DNA of 64,000 nucleotides from Cyclobacterium lianum (GCF_900143075.1 NZ_FRCY01000022.1:27155-91154), one strand, 5' to 3'; positions 1 to 10,511 are shown, counted from the stretch's first letter. The notes: generated from the sequence alone by a model not told the origin. Made by a program: numbers and translations.

Positions 1-725
1 ACCTCGGTGCATCAGCAGTCTACCTTTATGAAGAAGGGGTACCGGGACACATTACTTCTAAGGATTTTATTGTAAACATCGGGGCCCTGTACGAAAAGGA
101 AGTCGATTGGATAAAAGAGGATAAACTCAAAGATCAGAAATTCAGAGCTGCTGCCAGTCTGATCAATGCCGGAATGGACAACCAGACAGAACAAACCTAT
201 GAAGACTTATTGAACTACCGGTCCATGATTATATTTCTTTCTGCTGGCGCTTCCTATCATTTTTCTATACCGCTTGCAAATAACCTTGTGGAAGGTAAGG
301 CCTTTTTTGATCAGACTTCCAGACAAGTGGATCTGGGAATACATCTGCAATACAGGGATGAAATACCAGGCAAGGATCCCTACAATGAGCAAGGCTACAA
401 CAGCGCCTTAGGGGCGGGGGCTGAAGCCTGGTTTTTCAATACCATAGCCATTAGAATGGGATATTATTTTGAAAAAAGACCCAAGGATATCCGATCAGAA
501 GGGGGTGCCTGGGTAAGTACGGATAGAAAAGGATTTACCTGGGGTTATGGTGCCAGGCTACCTCTTCACCAATGGACAGAGGGACAGGTTCCGTTCAATG
601 CAGAAGTAAACCTGGTCACCGGAAGCATTATCAATGAACTCAGAAAGGACTTCAGCCACCGTTCTCCGATCGGGGAAAACAATTTTCTTTTTGCTATGGG
701 AGTCAATTTACAATGGGTTAAGTAG
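1..725 (+). CDS. Outer-membrane beta-barrel protein, PorV/PorQ-like (5' end missing)
   Basis: The reading frame is open from the left edge (first full codon at base 3) to the stop at 723-725, so the true start lies outside the window; the internal ATG at 174 is not the start. About 240 residues are visible. They show alternating hydrophobic/polar strands rich in Gly, Tyr and Phe and end in NLQWVK, as a C-terminal barrel strand would. The segment near GAGAEAWFFNTIAIRMGYYF resembles the conserved late strands of PorV/PorQ-type barrels of Bacteroidota, which shuttle type IX secretion cargo or act like FadL channels. The family assignment is by resemblance only; a generic outer-membrane barrel is the safe call. 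A hairpin follows about 70 bp after the stop. Confidence 0.55.
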   Translation, partial: LGASAVYLYEEGVPGHITSKDFIVNIGALYEKEVDWIKEDKLKDQKFRAAASLINAGMDNQTEQTYEDLLNYRSMIIFLSAGASYHFSIPLANNLVEGKAFFDQTSRQVDLGIHLQYRDEIPGKDPYNEQGYNSALGAGAEAWFFNTIAIRMGYYFEKRPKDIRSEGGAWVSTDRKGFTWGYGARLPLHQWTEGQVPFNAEVNLVTGSIINELRKDFSHRSPIGENNFLFAMGVNLQWVK

Positions 726-1273
726 ACCGCGAGGGTGTAGTCAATTGGAGAATTCAACCCCACAAAAAATATTTTTTACATCGGAATACAAAAAGGGAGA
801 CCGGCAGGCGGTCTCCCTCTATTTCAGGGTCCGGCTCATGGAGTGTTACAAACCTCCGATATGACAGGATTTGAGCTGCACCATCTCCGCAACCTTCCAC
901 TGTTATCCTGCATTCCTGAGGAATACGAGGTCTCGCCAAAAGACGAGATGAGGCCTGGTTTTGAAGCGGTGCTTCACTCGGCATTTTAATCAACTTGTGA
1001 AGTTTGAACATGTCGCTGAACCGAACCTTCCGTCAAATATACAATCTATTCCTGCAAACCTCAAATCAGGAGCGAAAGGGACCAGCGCCTGAACTAAATG
1101 GATGGCCTGAAAAAAACATTCCGAAAAAATTTCATGTAAATTGCCACCAAAACAACAAACTTTAAATGGTTTTAAAGTTTAATTTTACTAATTTAAATTT
1201 TACTGTTTGAAAGTGAAAATTAATGTCTTCGATAGATTTTATCAGTAAGAATCCAATTAATTGAATAATAGGA
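726..1273. other. Intergenic region, no gene seen
   Basis: 548 bp between the barrel gene and the stress-protein gene. Apart from the hairpin at 795-817 I see no coding signal: a minus-strand open frame at 754-1011 matches no family known to me and is Cys/Arg-rich as shadow frames are. The last 130 bp are very AT-rich and probably hold the promoter of the stress-protein gene, but no clean TAnnTTTG box was found. Confidence 0.5.
795..825 (+). terminator. Possible terminator hairpin after the barrel gene
   Basis: A perfect 9-bp inverted repeat (GGGAGACCG at 795-803, CGGTCTCCC at 809-817) encloses a 5-nt loop and is followed by a weak T-rich stretch. It lies 70 bp downstream of the barrel gene stop. 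The stem is strong but the T tract is poor. Confidence 0.5.
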
Positions 1274-2197
1274 ATGTATCAAATCAAAAAGATCATTGTT
1301 TGTCTGGATCAGAGCGAAATGGACGAAACACTGGTGAAATTTGCCGCATTTATTGCAAAAATCAACCAATCCAAAAAAATTTATTTCACGAATGTCATCC
1401 GGAACCTCTCCATCCCGAAAGACATTCTTACGGAGTTTCCCAACCTTGTCAACAACATGATCGAAGAGCGGGCAAATCAGATGAAGGAGGTAGTATCCAG
1501 GAATTTCGATCCTGAGCTCAAAGTAAGCAGTTCATTCATTGTCAAGGAGGGGCAACTGTCCAAGAAAATATTAAAGCTAGCCAATGAAAAGTCTGCCGAC
1601 CTGATCCTGGTAGGCCGGAAGATAAATTTGCCCGGTTCGGGTGTAGTATCGCAACGACTTGCCAGAAGGGCCTCCTGTTCGCTACTGATCGTACCGGAAA
1701 AGAGCCTGCCGAATATCAAGAAACTGCTTGTACCCAGCGATTTTTCTGACTATTCTAAAGACGCACTGGAAGAGGCCATTGAAATTGCGGAGAAAAATGA
1801 AGGGAAATCAGAGATCTTCTGCCAAAATGTGTATTCAGTTCCCTCCGGCTACCATTTTACAGGTAAATCTTACGAAGAGTTTAGCCAGATCATGCTGGAA
1901 AATGCTACCATAAGCTTCAAAAAGTTTATCCGGAAAATTGACACCAAGTCAGTAAAGATCAAAACATTGTATACCAAGGATGAAGATGACGATCCGGTAG
2001 AAGACATCATCAAGAAGGCCCAGGAAATCAAGGCGGACATGATCATTATAGGTGCCAAGGGAAGGACTGCCGCTACGGCCCTGTTTATAGGAAGCCTGGC
2101 AGAGCGGTTGATACAAATGAATGATAAGGTACCTCTGCTGGTCACCCGGCCCAAGGGAAAAAACGCAGGGATAATAGAGTACATTCTCGAGATATAA
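1274..2197 (+). CDS. Universal stress protein, tandem UspA domains
   Basis: A 307-residue cytoplasmic protein made of two UspA folds (about residues 1-145 and 150-305). The second domain carries the complete nucleotide-binding signature, G-x2-G-x9-G-S, in GAKGRTAATALFIGSLAERL, so it probably binds ATP. The first domain has the corresponding GRKINLPGSGVVSQRL segment, where the motif is degenerate. Tandem Usp proteins of this length are common in Bacteroidota and respond to starvation, redox or anaerobic stress. It stands alone with long AT-rich DNA upstream. ATG at 1274 gives the standard N-terminus (a short hydrophobic beta strand, YQIKKIIVCLDQS), which supports this start. Confidence 0.9.
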   Translation: MYQIKKIIVCLDQSEMDETLVKFAAFIAKINQSKKIYFTNVIRNLSIPKDILTEFPNLVNNMIEERANQMKEVVSRNFDPELKVSSSFIVKEGQLSKKILKLANEKSADLILVGRKINLPGSGVVSQRLARRASCSLLIVPEKSLPNIKKLLVPSDFSDYSKDALEEAIEIAEKNEGKSEIFCQNVYSVPSGYHFTGKSYEEFSQIMLENATISFKKFIRKIDTKSVKIKTLYTKDEDDDPVEDIIKKAQEIKADMIIIGAKGRTAATALFIGSLAERLIQMNDKVPLLVTRPKGKNAGIIEYILEI

Positions 2198-2281
2198 TTT
2201 TTTCACATACAAAAAAAGATGTTTTAGGACTTTGAAAATATATTTCATAACTTGAAAACTGAATCAAAAAATTACCGTATC

Positions 2282-3238
2282 ATGAGACCAAGCGCTTCTT
2301 TTTTAGTGATTATTTGCCTTTCATTCATCAGTTGGAATGCGCATTCCCAGCTACTTAACAGAATAAAAAGAGCCGCCTCAGAGGGTGTTTCCCGTGCTGT
2401 GGAGAGGACTGTCGAGAAAGAAGTTGCGAAAGCCACCCAACGACAATTGGAAAAAGCATTCAGCAATCTCTACGGAGACATGGAAACAGGAGAGAGCGGT
2501 TCTGCCGGGGGCAATTATGATTTTAGCAAAATCATGGGTTCCATCAATATGGATGTTGAAACAGAAAGTTCCTATAACTTTTCGGGACTGGCCGTCATGG
2601 AAATAACCAGTACTGATGAAAAAGGAAAAGCCCAGGATCCCGTTGTCTTCAACTCATTTTTGTCCGAAAACCCTGATTATTTCGGGATGGAGTTTGTGGA
2701 GCAAAACCGCAAAAATGACAAAGAAAAAGCGGTGATCATTATGGATCACAAAAATGAGGCAACGATAATGCTGATGGACAACGAAGATGGCAAATCGAGC
2801 ATGGCGTTTTCCATTGACTGGGCAGGTATGATGGATGAAGCAGCCAGGATGGATGAGGAAAGCGAAAATCCATCTGCGATGAATAACGCCGATGTATCCT
2901 TTGAAAAAACCGGCAATACCAAAGAAATTCTCGGCTACACCTGTGATGAGTATCGCGTTACAAGTGAAGACATGGAAGGTACTTATTGGTTGAGCCAGTC
3001 AGCAATAGTAGGAATGGAGTCTTTCTGGAGCAAAAACAGTCCGTTTGTCACCAAAAAAATGAAAGCAGAGAATCCGGAGTATTTCAACAATCTGCCAGAG
3101 GGCAACATTCTTGAAATGGATTTTACCAGTAAAGAGGATGAAAGCAGCACACAAATGAAAATGGTTGAGATAGACACCGGAAAATCTTCCAGTTTTGATA
3201 TGGCGGACTACCCCAATGCAATGCAGGGCGCCAAATAA
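2282..3238 (+). CDS. Secreted DUF4412-type protein
   Basis: An exported protein of 318 residues. I chose ATG 2282 rather than the in-frame TTG at 2252 because it gives a clean signal peptide (MRPSASFLVIICLSFISWNA, cleavage near HSQ). After the signal comes an amphipathic charged helix (about 25-55), then a mixed beta region. The segment with TKEILGYTCDEYRV, where a Cys follows GYT, is the hallmark of the DUF4412 family, periplasmic or outer-membrane-associated proteins of unknown function in Bacteroidota. Many Met residues lie in the middle (MMDEAARMDEE). Function is unknown. It is followed after 29 bp by folA and may be cotranscribed. Confidence 0.75.
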   Translation: MRPSASFLVIICLSFISWNAHSQLLNRIKRAASEGVSRAVERTVEKEVAKATQRQLEKAFSNLYGDMETGESGSAGGNYDFSKIMGSINMDVETESSYNFSGLAVMEITSTDEKGKAQDPVVFNSFLSENPDYFGMEFVEQNRKNDKEKAVIIMDHKNEATIMLMDNEDGKSSMAFSIDWAGMMDEAARMDEESENPSAMNNADVSFEKTGNTKEILGYTCDEYRVTSEDMEGTYWLSQSAIVGMESFWSKNSPFVTKKMKAENPEYFNNLPEGNILEMDFTSKEDESSTQMKMVEIDTGKSSSFDMADYPNAMQGAK

Positions 3239-3267
3239 ACCTATTCTGAATCCTTATTTTACTTGAA

Positions 3268-3774
3268 TTGATAGTTTCAATTATTGTAGCCAGGGCATCC
3301 AACAATGCGATCGGCATAAACGGAGACTTGCCCTGGCATCTTCCTTCTGACCTGAGGCATTTTAAAAAAACCACCGCTGGCCATTTTGTAGTGATGGGAA
3401 GGAAGACGTTTGTCAATTTGGGAAAACCTCTTCCCGGAAGGCCGCATATAGTAGTCACCAGCAACAGCGATTTTAAAGTACCCGAAGGGCACTACGTCGC
3501 TCATGGGATTACTGAGGCCCTGGACATCGGAAGATCCAAAGGGCTGGAAAAGATTTTTATACTGGGGGGTGCGGAAATCTACAAACTGGCACTTCCACTT
3601 ACGGACGAAATGATTATCACAGAGATTGATGCCCGTCCGGAAGCAGACACTTTCTTTCCGGAATTCGATCCTGAGGTCTGGGAAAAGGTTCATCAGGAAA
3701 AGGTCAGGAAAGACGAAAAAAATCCTTTTGATCATACTTTTGTTACCTACAGGCGCATCGGTAAACCCCGCTAG
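3268..3774 (+). CDS. folA: Dihydrofolate reductase
   Basis: Reduces dihydrofolate to tetrahydrofolate with NADPH. The 168-residue product has the family landmarks in order: the N-terminal strand IVSIIVARASNNAIG, the Met20-loop NGDLPWHLPSDLRHF with the substrate-binding Asp, VVMGRKTF for NADPH, and the ILGGAEIY glycine pair. The start must be TTG at 3268: an in-frame stop (TGA, 3247-3249) lies just upstream with no ATG between, and the TTG gives exactly the expected N-terminus. Thymidylate synthase, a frequent neighbour, is not in this window. Length is normal. Confidence 0.95.
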   Translation: MIVSIIVARASNNAIGINGDLPWHLPSDLRHFKKTTAGHFVVMGRKTFVNLGKPLPGRPHIVVTSNSDFKVPEGHYVAHGITEALDIGRSKGLEKIFILGGAEIYKLALPLTDEMIITEIDARPEADTFFPEFDPEVWEKVHQEKVRKDEKNPFDHTFVTYRRIGKPR

Positions 3775-3844
3775 CAAACTTTTTGCTGGCATCGTGAGCG
3801 GAAATATAATTTAACGAAAGAACGCTACCTAAGCGCAAACTTTT

Positions 3845-3852
3845 TAATTTTG
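3845..3852 (+). promoter_or_regulatory. Candidate -7 promoter box for cinA
   Basis: TAATTTTG matches the Bacteroidota -7 consensus TAnnTTTG and lies 25 bp before the cinA ATG. No TTG -33 element is visible at the usual distance, so support is moderate. Confidence 0.4.
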
Positions 3853-3877
3853 ACCATCAATCCTCAAAACTGACCTC

Positions 3878-5137
3878 ATGTACCAAGCCATAACCGCCGA
3901 GATCGTTTCCATAGGTGATGAACTACTTTATGGACAGATTCTTGACACCAACAGCAAGTGGATCAGTGAAGAATTGGACAGAATAGGCGTTAGAGTTGTC
4001 AGAAAAACGACCGTGGGTGACGACCAAGCCTCAATGCTACAAGCCTTTTCTTCCGCTGCTCAAAAAGTAGATATTGTATTGATGACCGGTGGACTAGGCC
4101 CCACTAAGGATGACCTGACCAAAAATGTCCTGAGCCATTTTTTTGGTTCAGAACTAAAATTATTCCCGGAAGCACTGGAAGATGTCAGAAGTTTGTTTGA
4201 AAGCAGAGGTAGAGCGTTGTCCGCTACCAACCGTAATCAGGCCTATTTACCTGCAAACTGCCAGTACATCAAAAACGCTGTTGGCACAGCGCCGGGCATG
4301 TGGTTTGAAGAAAAGGGCAGCATTTGGATGTCTATGCCGGGAGTGCCACATGAGATGAAGTACTTGATGGAGAAGGCGGTGATTCCCCGGCTAAAAGATA
4401 AGTTTACGCTGCCGGTAATTTACCACAAACTGATCAAGACGGTAGGTATTGGGGAGAGCTGGCTTTCAGATATCATTTCGGACTGGGAGAGGCAGTTACC
4501 TTCCCATATCCGCCTGGCATACCTTCCTTCTCTGGGGGAAGTGAAGTTGAGGCTTACCGGTTTTGGTACGGAACAGCAGCAAATTACCAGCGAAGTGGAG
4601 GAACAAATCGAAGGCTTGCTTCCATTGATTGCACCTTATGTATACGGCTTCAACACAGACAGCCTGGCTTCTGCCATAGGGCATTTGCTTGTCCAGAAAA
4701 GAAAAACAGTTGCGCTTGCAGAAAGCTGCTCCGGAGGATATATCAGCCACCTGATCACTGGAAACGCCGGTTCGAGCGAATACTTTAATGGGGCGGTAGT
4801 ACCCTATCACAATGCATTCAAGGCATCTATTTTGGGTGTATCCGAGGCAACACTAGCCCGGAAAGGTGCCGTCAGTGAAGAAACTGTACAGGAAATGGCA
4901 AAAAAGGTACGCCTGAAATTTGATGCCGATTACGGTCTTTCCTCCAGTGGAATAGCCGGCCCGGGAGGGGGGACAGCATCTAAACCGGTAGGTTTGGTAT
5001 GGATTGCCTGCGATGACGGCCGGACTTGCCATACCCGCAAACTCCAGCTTACCCAGGACCGAACCGTAAATATCCAGCTCACAGCAGTAGCCGCATTAAA
5101 CTTATTGAGAGAGACGATTATACAAAAATCAGAATAA
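3878..5137 (+). CDS. cinA: CinA family protein (NMN deamidase / competence-damage protein)
   Basis: A 419-residue two-domain protein. The N-terminal MoaB/MogA-like domain (about 4-170) begins with AEIVSIGDELLYGQILDTNS and contains the MTGGLGPTKDDLTK motif. The C-terminal CinA domain (about 255-415) contains ALAESCSGGYISHLIT and GIAGPGGG, the signature of nicotinamide-mononucleotide deamidases that recycle NMN to NaMN in NAD metabolism. Both halves are full length, so it resembles the ADP-ribose-pyrophosphatase/NMN-deamidase type rather than a lone PncC. It has its own promoter-like box 25 bp upstream and is followed by a 206-bp gap. Confidence 0.93.
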   Translation: MYQAITAEIVSIGDELLYGQILDTNSKWISEELDRIGVRVVRKTTVGDDQASMLQAFSSAAQKVDIVLMTGGLGPTKDDLTKNVLSHFFGSELKLFPEALEDVRSLFESRGRALSATNRNQAYLPANCQYIKNAVGTAPGMWFEEKGSIWMSMPGVPHEMKYLMEKAVIPRLKDKFTLPVIYHKLIKTVGIGESWLSDIISDWERQLPSHIRLAYLPSLGEVKLRLTGFGTEQQQITSEVEEQIEGLLPLIAPYVYGFNTDSLASAIGHLLVQKRKTVALAESCSGGYISHLITGNAGSSEYFNGAVVPYHNAFKASILGVSEATLARKGAVSEETVQEMAKKVRLKFDADYGLSSSGIAGPGGGTASKPVGLVWIACDDGRTCHTRKLQLTQDRTVNIQLTAVAALNLLRETIIQKSE

Positions 5138-5343
5138 ATTTTAATCAGATTCCTTTTGCAAAATAATGACTTAAATTTAGTTTTATGTCCGGGGCGGATA
5201 TTACAGGGAGCCGACAAGGGTAAAATATTCAATGCAAAATCCAGACAATGAATATTTGAAATTGTCAGAGACGCTTCCTGGTTAGCATCGGGACGGGCTC
5301 TGACCGATGAACAGGAATTGTAAACAATTGAAAGCAATAAGCT

Positions 5344-6627
5344 ATGGCAACAGTTGAAATGGTGATGCCCAAAATGGGAGAAAGCATTATGGAAGGCACT
5401 ATTCTTTCCTGGCTGAAAAAAGAAGGGGATACGATCGAACAGGACGAATCTGTCCTGGAAGTCGCTACTGACAAGGTAGATACAGAAGTCCCGGCTACCC
5501 ATAGCGGAACACTCAAATCGATTCTTGCAAAGGAAGGCGAGGTGGTCGAAGTCGGCAAACCTATAGCGCTTATCGAAGTGAATGATGATCAGCAAACAGA
5601 TTTCCCGAAGGATCAGCCTGCAGAGACAGCTACGAAACCTCCACTGACAGAACAGGAGATATTGCAAGACGTGCCGGAATTCACGTCTCTTATCCTTGGA
5701 TCGGAGTCGTCCGGAAAAAAAACAGAAAACAGCCGTTTTTACTCTCCACTAGTACAGAGCATTGCCAAAGCAGAAAATATCAGTCCGCGTGAGCTGGATC
5801 AAATACCTGGAACCGGAAAAAATGGGAGGGTCACCAAACATGATATGCTGGCCTTTGTAGAACACAGAAAAGCAGGTGGGGCTATATCGGGGGCGGTATC
5901 TCGCGACTCCGGAGAGGCGGCAGACGAAATCATAGAGATGGACCGGATGCGCAAAATGATAGCCCAGCGCATGTTGGATTCGAAAAATATTTCCGCGCAC
6001 GTCACTTCATTCGTCGAAGCGGACCTAACCCCAATCGTGCTTTTTAGAAATAAAATCAAAGAGCAATACAGAAAGAAAGAAGGAGAAGGCATTACGTTCA
6101 CTCCATTTTTTGTGATGGCTATCGCCAAAGCCCTCAGGGACTATCCCATGATCAATATTTCGGTAGATGGCGACAAGATCATTAAAAAACAGAACATCAA
6201 TATCGGGATTGCTGTGGCGCTGGCAAATGGGAATCTGATCGTGCCGGTGATCAAAAATGCAGACCGCTACAACCTTACCGGCCTGTCTAAAAAGATCAAC
6301 GACCTCGCACTACGAGCCAGGGAAAATCGACTCCATGCAGACGAACTTAAGGGTGGTACCTATACCCTATCCAATATAGGCTCCTTTGGCAATATCATGG
6401 GGACTCCCATTATCGTGCAGCCCCAGGTGGCGATTCTCGCAGTAGGCACTATAACCAAAAAACCTGCTGTGATCGAAACACCCACCGGAGATACAATAGG
6501 TATCCGGCACAAGATGATCCTGTCACACTCCTATGACCACCGGGTAATAGATGGCGCCCTGGGAGGTATGTTTGTAAAAAAGGTCGCCGATTATCTGGAA
6601 AGCTTCGACATGGATACCACAATTTGA
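5344..6627 (+). CDS. 2-oxo acid dehydrogenase E2 component (dihydrolipoamide acyltransferase)
   Basis: A 427-residue acyltransferase subunit of a 2-oxo acid dehydrogenase complex. The lipoyl domain (3-77) has the lipoylated lysine K44 in EVATDKVDTEV. A linker follows, then the peripheral subunit-binding domain (about 130-168, YSPLVQSIAKAENISPRELD), then the catalytic domain (about 195-425) with the active-site HRVIDG motif (H399, D403). A single lipoyl domain and the PVIKNADRYNL region fit branched-chain or 2-oxoglutarate-type E2 as well as pyruvate E2, so the substrate is left open. E1 and E3 genes are not adjacent, as is common for Bacteroidota. It converges with the kinase gene, one base separating the two stops. 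Confidence 0.9.
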   Translation: MATVEMVMPKMGESIMEGTILSWLKKEGDTIEQDESVLEVATDKVDTEVPATHSGTLKSILAKEGEVVEVGKPIALIEVNDDQQTDFPKDQPAETATKPPLTEQEILQDVPEFTSLILGSESSGKKTENSRFYSPLVQSIAKAENISPRELDQIPGTGKNGRVTKHDMLAFVEHRKAGGAISGAVSRDSGEAADEIIEMDRMRKMIAQRMLDSKNISAHVTSFVEADLTPIVLFRNKIKEQYRKKEGEGITFTPFFVMAIAKALRDYPMINISVDGDKIIKKQNINIGIAVALANGNLIVPVIKNADRYNLTGLSKKINDLALRARENRLHADELKGGTYTLSNIGSFGNIMGTPIIVQPQVAILAVGTITKKPAVIETPTGDTIGIRHKMILSHSYDHRVIDGALGGMFVKKVADYLESFDMDTTI

Positions 6628-6628
6628 A

Positions 6629-9517
6629 TCATTTAAAAATTGACATCCCACACTCCCTGATTTTATCTACGATCTGCTGGATTTTTACCGGTTTTGTGAG
6701 GTAGTCTGACATGCCAATCTCAAGTGCTTTCTCTATATCATCCTTAAATACGCCTGCAGACAAGCCTACAATTTTTACGGTATCACCGTTTGGTAGGGTC
6801 CTGATGATTTTAGTCGCATCCATACCATTCATCCCGGGCATCTGATTGTCCATAAAGATCAAATCAAATTTCTTTTGCTTAACACTATTCACAGCCTCCA
6901 TGCCATTAAGCGCGATATCAGGGTCATAGCCCATTTGCTCCAGCAGCATGACCATAAATTTCAGGTTGATGTCATTATCCTCAACTACCAGTATTTTTAA
7001 GGGGTAATCTTCAGCCAGGCGCTCAAAGTCAGCGGGCTCCTCAGTACTGGATTTCAGAGGTAAGGACTTGTTTTCTTCTCCGTTGATATGAGAAATAAGC
7101 GTAAAAGTAAACGTCGATCCCACCCCCAATTCACTTTCTATTTGCAATACCCCTCCCATCAACTCGATAAGTTTATTGGCAATCGCAAGTCCAAGGCCAG
7201 TGCCTTTGTATTCTCCATTGGAGGCGGCACCGACCTGGGTAAATGGCTTGGTGAGTTCAGGGAGTTTCTCCTGATCAATCCCAACCCCGTCATCTTTAAC
7301 CGAACAGGATAAAATAAGGTTGTTGGTAAATAATTTTTCTCCCTTAAGCGAAACCCGGATCTCTCCTCCTCTTTGCGAGTATTTAATCGCATTTCCGATG
7401 ATATTGAAAAATATTTGGGCCAGCTTATCCTTGTCCAATACAATATTTTCGGGCAGGGAATCATCTATATTTACCTGAATTTTCAACGACTTTTCTCTGG
7501 CCATGCCCGAAAAAATATTGGAAATGCGTTCCATCTCCTGTTCCAGATTAAACAATACCGGATAAAGCTCCATTTTGCCGGCTTCGATTTTTGAATAATC
7601 CAGGATGTCATTTACAATATGCAACAAGGACTCGCCGGAATCTCCGATAATGGACAACAATTCTTTCTGTTCTTTAGAAAGCTGGGTTTTAAAAAGCAAA
7701 CCGGTGATACCCAGCAAGCCGTTCAATGGCGTCCTGATCTCATGACTCATGTTGGCCAGAAAGTTGGATTTTTCTTTATTGGCTACTTCGGCCTCTTCTT
7801 TGGCTTCTCTCAATCCTTTCTCCCACAATTTCTGCCCGGTAATGTCCCTGGCTACTGACATCATTCGCCCCTCGTCCAGTTTAAAAAACCGAACTTCGAA
7901 AAATCTTCTGCCGATATCCAGAAAAAGATCCAGTTCTTCTGTCTGCATTTTCCCTGTCATCACGGCTCGCCGGAATGCACGCATGGCCTTTTCACCGGAT
8001 TCTCCGGTCAGTATATCATTGATATTTTTCCCAAGAGATCTTTGGGGTGGCTGTAAAAGAAATTCATCGTTTTGAACATAGTAATCCAGAAAGTCACCCC
8101 GGTTATTGTAGATAAAAATAATGTCTGGCAGACTGTTTAAAACAGATCTAAGTCTGTTTTCGCTCCTGATCAATTCCTGATCGGCAATGTATTTGTCATG
8201 AATATCAGAACATATCCCTACGTCTCCGGAAAACTTTCCCTCCTCGTCGTATATCAGCTTGTCAAATATTTTAACCCTCACCGGCCCGCCGGTCTTTCTA
8301 TTCATTGTTGCCTCATAATAGAAAAAGTCCTTTCCAGCCTCAATTGCCTCCTTTTTGGTTTTTAAAAAATCATCAGCATCCTCATTCATCAGCTCCGAGG
8401 GGCTTAAGTCTGAATATTCTTGCGGGGTGAAACCCAACACCTCCTTTACGTTATCGCTCACCTGGTAGGTTTTCCATTGCCTGTCGTGGTAATAAATAAA
8501 ACCCTTGGATTGCTGAAGCAAAATCGTTTGTTGTTTTAAAAGTTGGTCCAAATCCCTGGATTTTTTCTCCAGCAGGAGGTTATTTTCACTGGTCACCTTA
8601 TAATACCTTGACAAAAAATATACGAACAACAGCAACAGCGCAAAAAGAGAAAGAAAAAAATAAAAGTAGGTACCGAAAATTCCGGTGACAATGGTAGCCT
8701 TGTCCTGAGAAAATACAAAAGCAAAAGAAGTTTCTAATTTTGACAGGGAAAACGGATACTGAATTAGTAGACTTTTTTTAATTTTCTCGTTTTCTACGAA
8801 TTGGACCCACCCTTCATATTCACCCCTAAGCCCTCCTTCTATTTCTCTGCTGAGAGCAGCCTGAAGTGAGTTGTCCAGGTAAACTCCACCGCTGATAGTA
8901 CCGCCGGCCGGGTTGAGCAAATCCCCTTTCATGTAGATCAACTTGTGGGTATCGGGACCTAGATAATAATTGGTGAGATGGTTGATAAAGTACTTCTCCA
9001 GATTGAGCTTTACCAGTAGGGTCACATTTCCCCGATCTGACCTGATCCTGAAACAATCGGTACAGGTGTCCTCACCTATTGGCATGTAGGGCCGCTCCGC
9101 CAAAAAATAATTGGCATCAGAAACATGGTATTTTCTGGAAACCCCACTACCCTCGATAATTAGCGTATCGATAAGATTGATGTAGTTGTTCAACATCCTG
9201 CGCACCCTTGTTTCGTCTACAGAATTTTCCGAAGCATTACCCGCTGCCATCAGGGAGGCTTCCTGATTATTGGCAAAAAAGATGAGGTCGTCGTTCAGGC
9301 TATTGAACTTCCGCTGGGCTTCATTTGCCGCCAGCTCAACTTGTTTATTTAGGAAAATTTTTCTGTTTTCAATAAGGTTCTCCGACAGGGAGCGGTAAAA
9401 GAAAAATGCAAGCATGATGGTGAATAAAATCGCCACAATACTCGACCCGATCAGCCACCAAAACTTACTTGTCTGCCTATGGTCAAAATCCAAATTGAAC
9501 TCCATATCACTAATCAT
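6629..9517 (-). CDS. Hybrid sensor histidine kinase/response regulator with periplasmic sensor
   Basis: A 962-residue membrane sensor kinase. Order: TM1 (about 20-42), a periplasmic domain of about 225 residues, TM2 (about 282-305), a coiled linker, two PAS domains (about 330-435 and 455-570), HisKA with phospho-acceptor H592 ([11 protein letters not shown]), HATPase_c with [12 protein letters not shown], and a C-terminal receiver whose acceptor is D890 ([10 protein letters not shown]). The periplasmic part has a CxxC pair (C152, C155; CTDC), unusual for such sensors. The gene begins 8 bp inside the end of the upstream lipoprotein gene, implying translational coupling, and is the last gene of the OsmC-79aa-lipoprotein-kinase operon. 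There is no DNA-binding output domain, so the signal must pass to another protein or the receiver is an internal sink. Confidence 0.93.
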   Translation of the reverse strand: MISDMEFNLDFDHRQTSKFWWLIGSSIVAILFTIMLAFFFYRSLSENLIENRKIFLNKQVELAANEAQRKFNSLNDDLIFFANNQEASLMAAGNASENSVDETRVRRMLNNYINLIDTLIIEGSGVSRKYHVSDANYFLAERPYMPIGEDTCTDCFRIRSDRGNVTLLVKLNLEKYFINHLTNYYLGPDTHKLIYMKGDLLNPAGGTISGGVYLDNSLQAALSREIEGGLRGEYEGWVQFVENEKIKKSLLIQYPFSLSKLETSFAFVFSQDKATIVTGIFGTYFYFFLSLFALLLLFVYFLSRYYKVTSENNLLLEKKSRDLDQLLKQQTILLQQSKGFIYYHDRQWKTYQVSDNVKEVLGFTPQEYSDLSPSELMNEDADDFLKTKKEAIEAGKDFFYYEATMNRKTGGPVRVKIFDKLIYDEEGKFSGDVGICSDIHDKYIADQELIRSENRLRSVLNSLPDIIFIYNNRGDFLDYYVQNDEFLLQPPQRSLGKNINDILTGESGEKAMRAFRRAVMTGKMQTEELDLFLDIGRRFFEVRFFKLDEGRMMSVARDITGQKLWEKGLREAKEEAEVANKEKSNFLANMSHEIRTPLNGLLGITGLLFKTQLSKEQKELLSIIGDSGESLLHIVNDILDYSKIEAGKMELYPVLFNLEQEMERISNIFSGMAREKSLKIQVNIDDSLPENIVLDKDKLAQIFFNIIGNAIKYSQRGGEIRVSLKGEKLFTNNLILSCSVKDDGVGIDQEKLPELTKPFTQVGAASNGEYKGTGLGLAIANKLIELMGGVLQIESELGVGSTFTFTLISHINGEENKSLPLKSSTEEPADFERLAEDYPLKILVVEDNDINLKFMVMLLEQMGYDPDIALNGMEAVNSVKQKKFDLIFMDNQMPGMNGMDATKIIRTLPNGDTVKIVGLSAGVFKDDIEKALEIGMSDYLTKPVKIQQIVDKIRECGMSIFK

Positions 9518-10511
9518 GGATATCTAATAAATACCAATCCATAAGATTCATCTTCCTACAATAGGCCTGAAACAGGCGTCCAGCCATCTCAAATCCATGG
9601 TAATTTTCCTTCTCCAATAAAAATTTTGACGCCATCCTCCTTACCTCCTTGCTTTTACTTTTAAATAAATTGAAATCTTCCCGCCTGAAACTATCTGAAT
9701 TTATGGTTTGAATATAGGCATGATTTTTCAGTGGTGGCAAGCTCAGTGCCTCAATAGCTTCCGATTTTCCGGCTACCACTGTACCCTGGCTGTCTATCAG
9801 CATAAGCTTCTTATCATACTTTTCCAAAAAGGAATCCATCAGGTCAGATAAGGTGATGTCGAAGCCCAATACACCTTTCAACTCATTTGCATGGTACACG
9901 GGGTGTACCAGAGACAAAATCCACCCGCGTCCCACCGGATCAACGTACACTTCTTCTATCCATACAGACTCTCGGTTTGGGTTGTGCACCTCATCTGCCA
10001 GGTAAAAAAAATTAAATGCTGTCACATCTATATCCGGTTCAATAGAATTCAACAGGTCATAGGGTGGATAAAGCCTGCTGAAATTACTAGATGCATTGAA
10101 ATATACCTGACTTACCATCGGGCGGCGCTCTGTAATGCGTTTAAAAGCATCGTCCATCATTTCAGTAGTATAGACTTCCCTTACAGATTTGCTTATGTTT
10201 TCGGCCAGTAGGGATATGAAAACGGTACTACCCTCTTCATTGTCACTTTTGCTGTAGAAAAAGCCGTTTTCCTCTGTAAAAAATTTATCTTCGTTGACCA
10301 GCCTGACCAGACTGTCTGAATTTTCAAATAAAGCGGCAGAGAAGTCAGCCAATTGAGAAATATCCGTTTCCAAAGGCTTCAGATCAGCTTCGACATGGCT
10401 GACGATCTTGTCCAAAAGTAAAAAATGTTGCTCAGCTTGCTGAGTTCTATCCGATTGACAAGCCGTAGAAATCAATAAAAATAAAAAGACTAAGGAAAAT
10501 AAATATTTCAT
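9510..10511 (-). CDS. Lipoprotein with Cache (PDC) sensor domain
   Basis: A 333-residue predicted lipoprotein. I place the start at the ATG at 10511 ([20 protein letters not shown]) rather than 10535: it gives a lipoprotein signal with the lipid-attachment Cys in ISTAC. The body has a helical region (about 25-110) followed by a Cache-like alpha/beta domain: [20 protein letters not shown] then [20 protein letters not shown], the usual signature of periplasmic dCache sensors, then [13 protein letters not shown]. There is no cytoplasmic or kinase part, so it is a detached sensor. Its 3' end overlaps the hybrid kinase by 8 bp and its start follows the 79-aa gene closely, so it probably works with that kinase as a ligand-binding partner (inference). 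Confidence 0.75.
   Translation of the reverse strand: MKYLFSLVFLFLLISTACQSDRTQQAEQHFLLLDKIVSHVEADLKPLETDISQLADFSAALFENSDSLVRLVNEDKFFTEENGFFYSKSDNEEGSTVFISLLAENISKSVREVYTTEMMDDAFKRITERRPMVSQVYFNASSNFSRLYPPYDLLNSIEPDIDVTAFNFFYLADEVHNPNRESVWIEEVYVDPVGRGWILSLVHPVYHANELKGVLGFDITLSDLMDSFLEKYDKKLMLIDSQGTVVAGKSEAIEALSLPPLKNHAYIQTINSDSFRREDFNLFKSKSKEVRRMASKFLLEKENYHGFEMAGRLFQAYCRKMNLMDWYLLDIHD

Noticed and set aside
754..1011. 85-codon minus-strand frame in the first intergenic region
   Set aside because: No known family, no signal or promoter, and a terminator hairpin overlaps it.
4930..5667. 245-codon minus-strand frame across the cinA/E2 gap
   Set aside because: Cys/Phe-rich, overlaps cinA and E2 on the other strand, no motif; a shadow.
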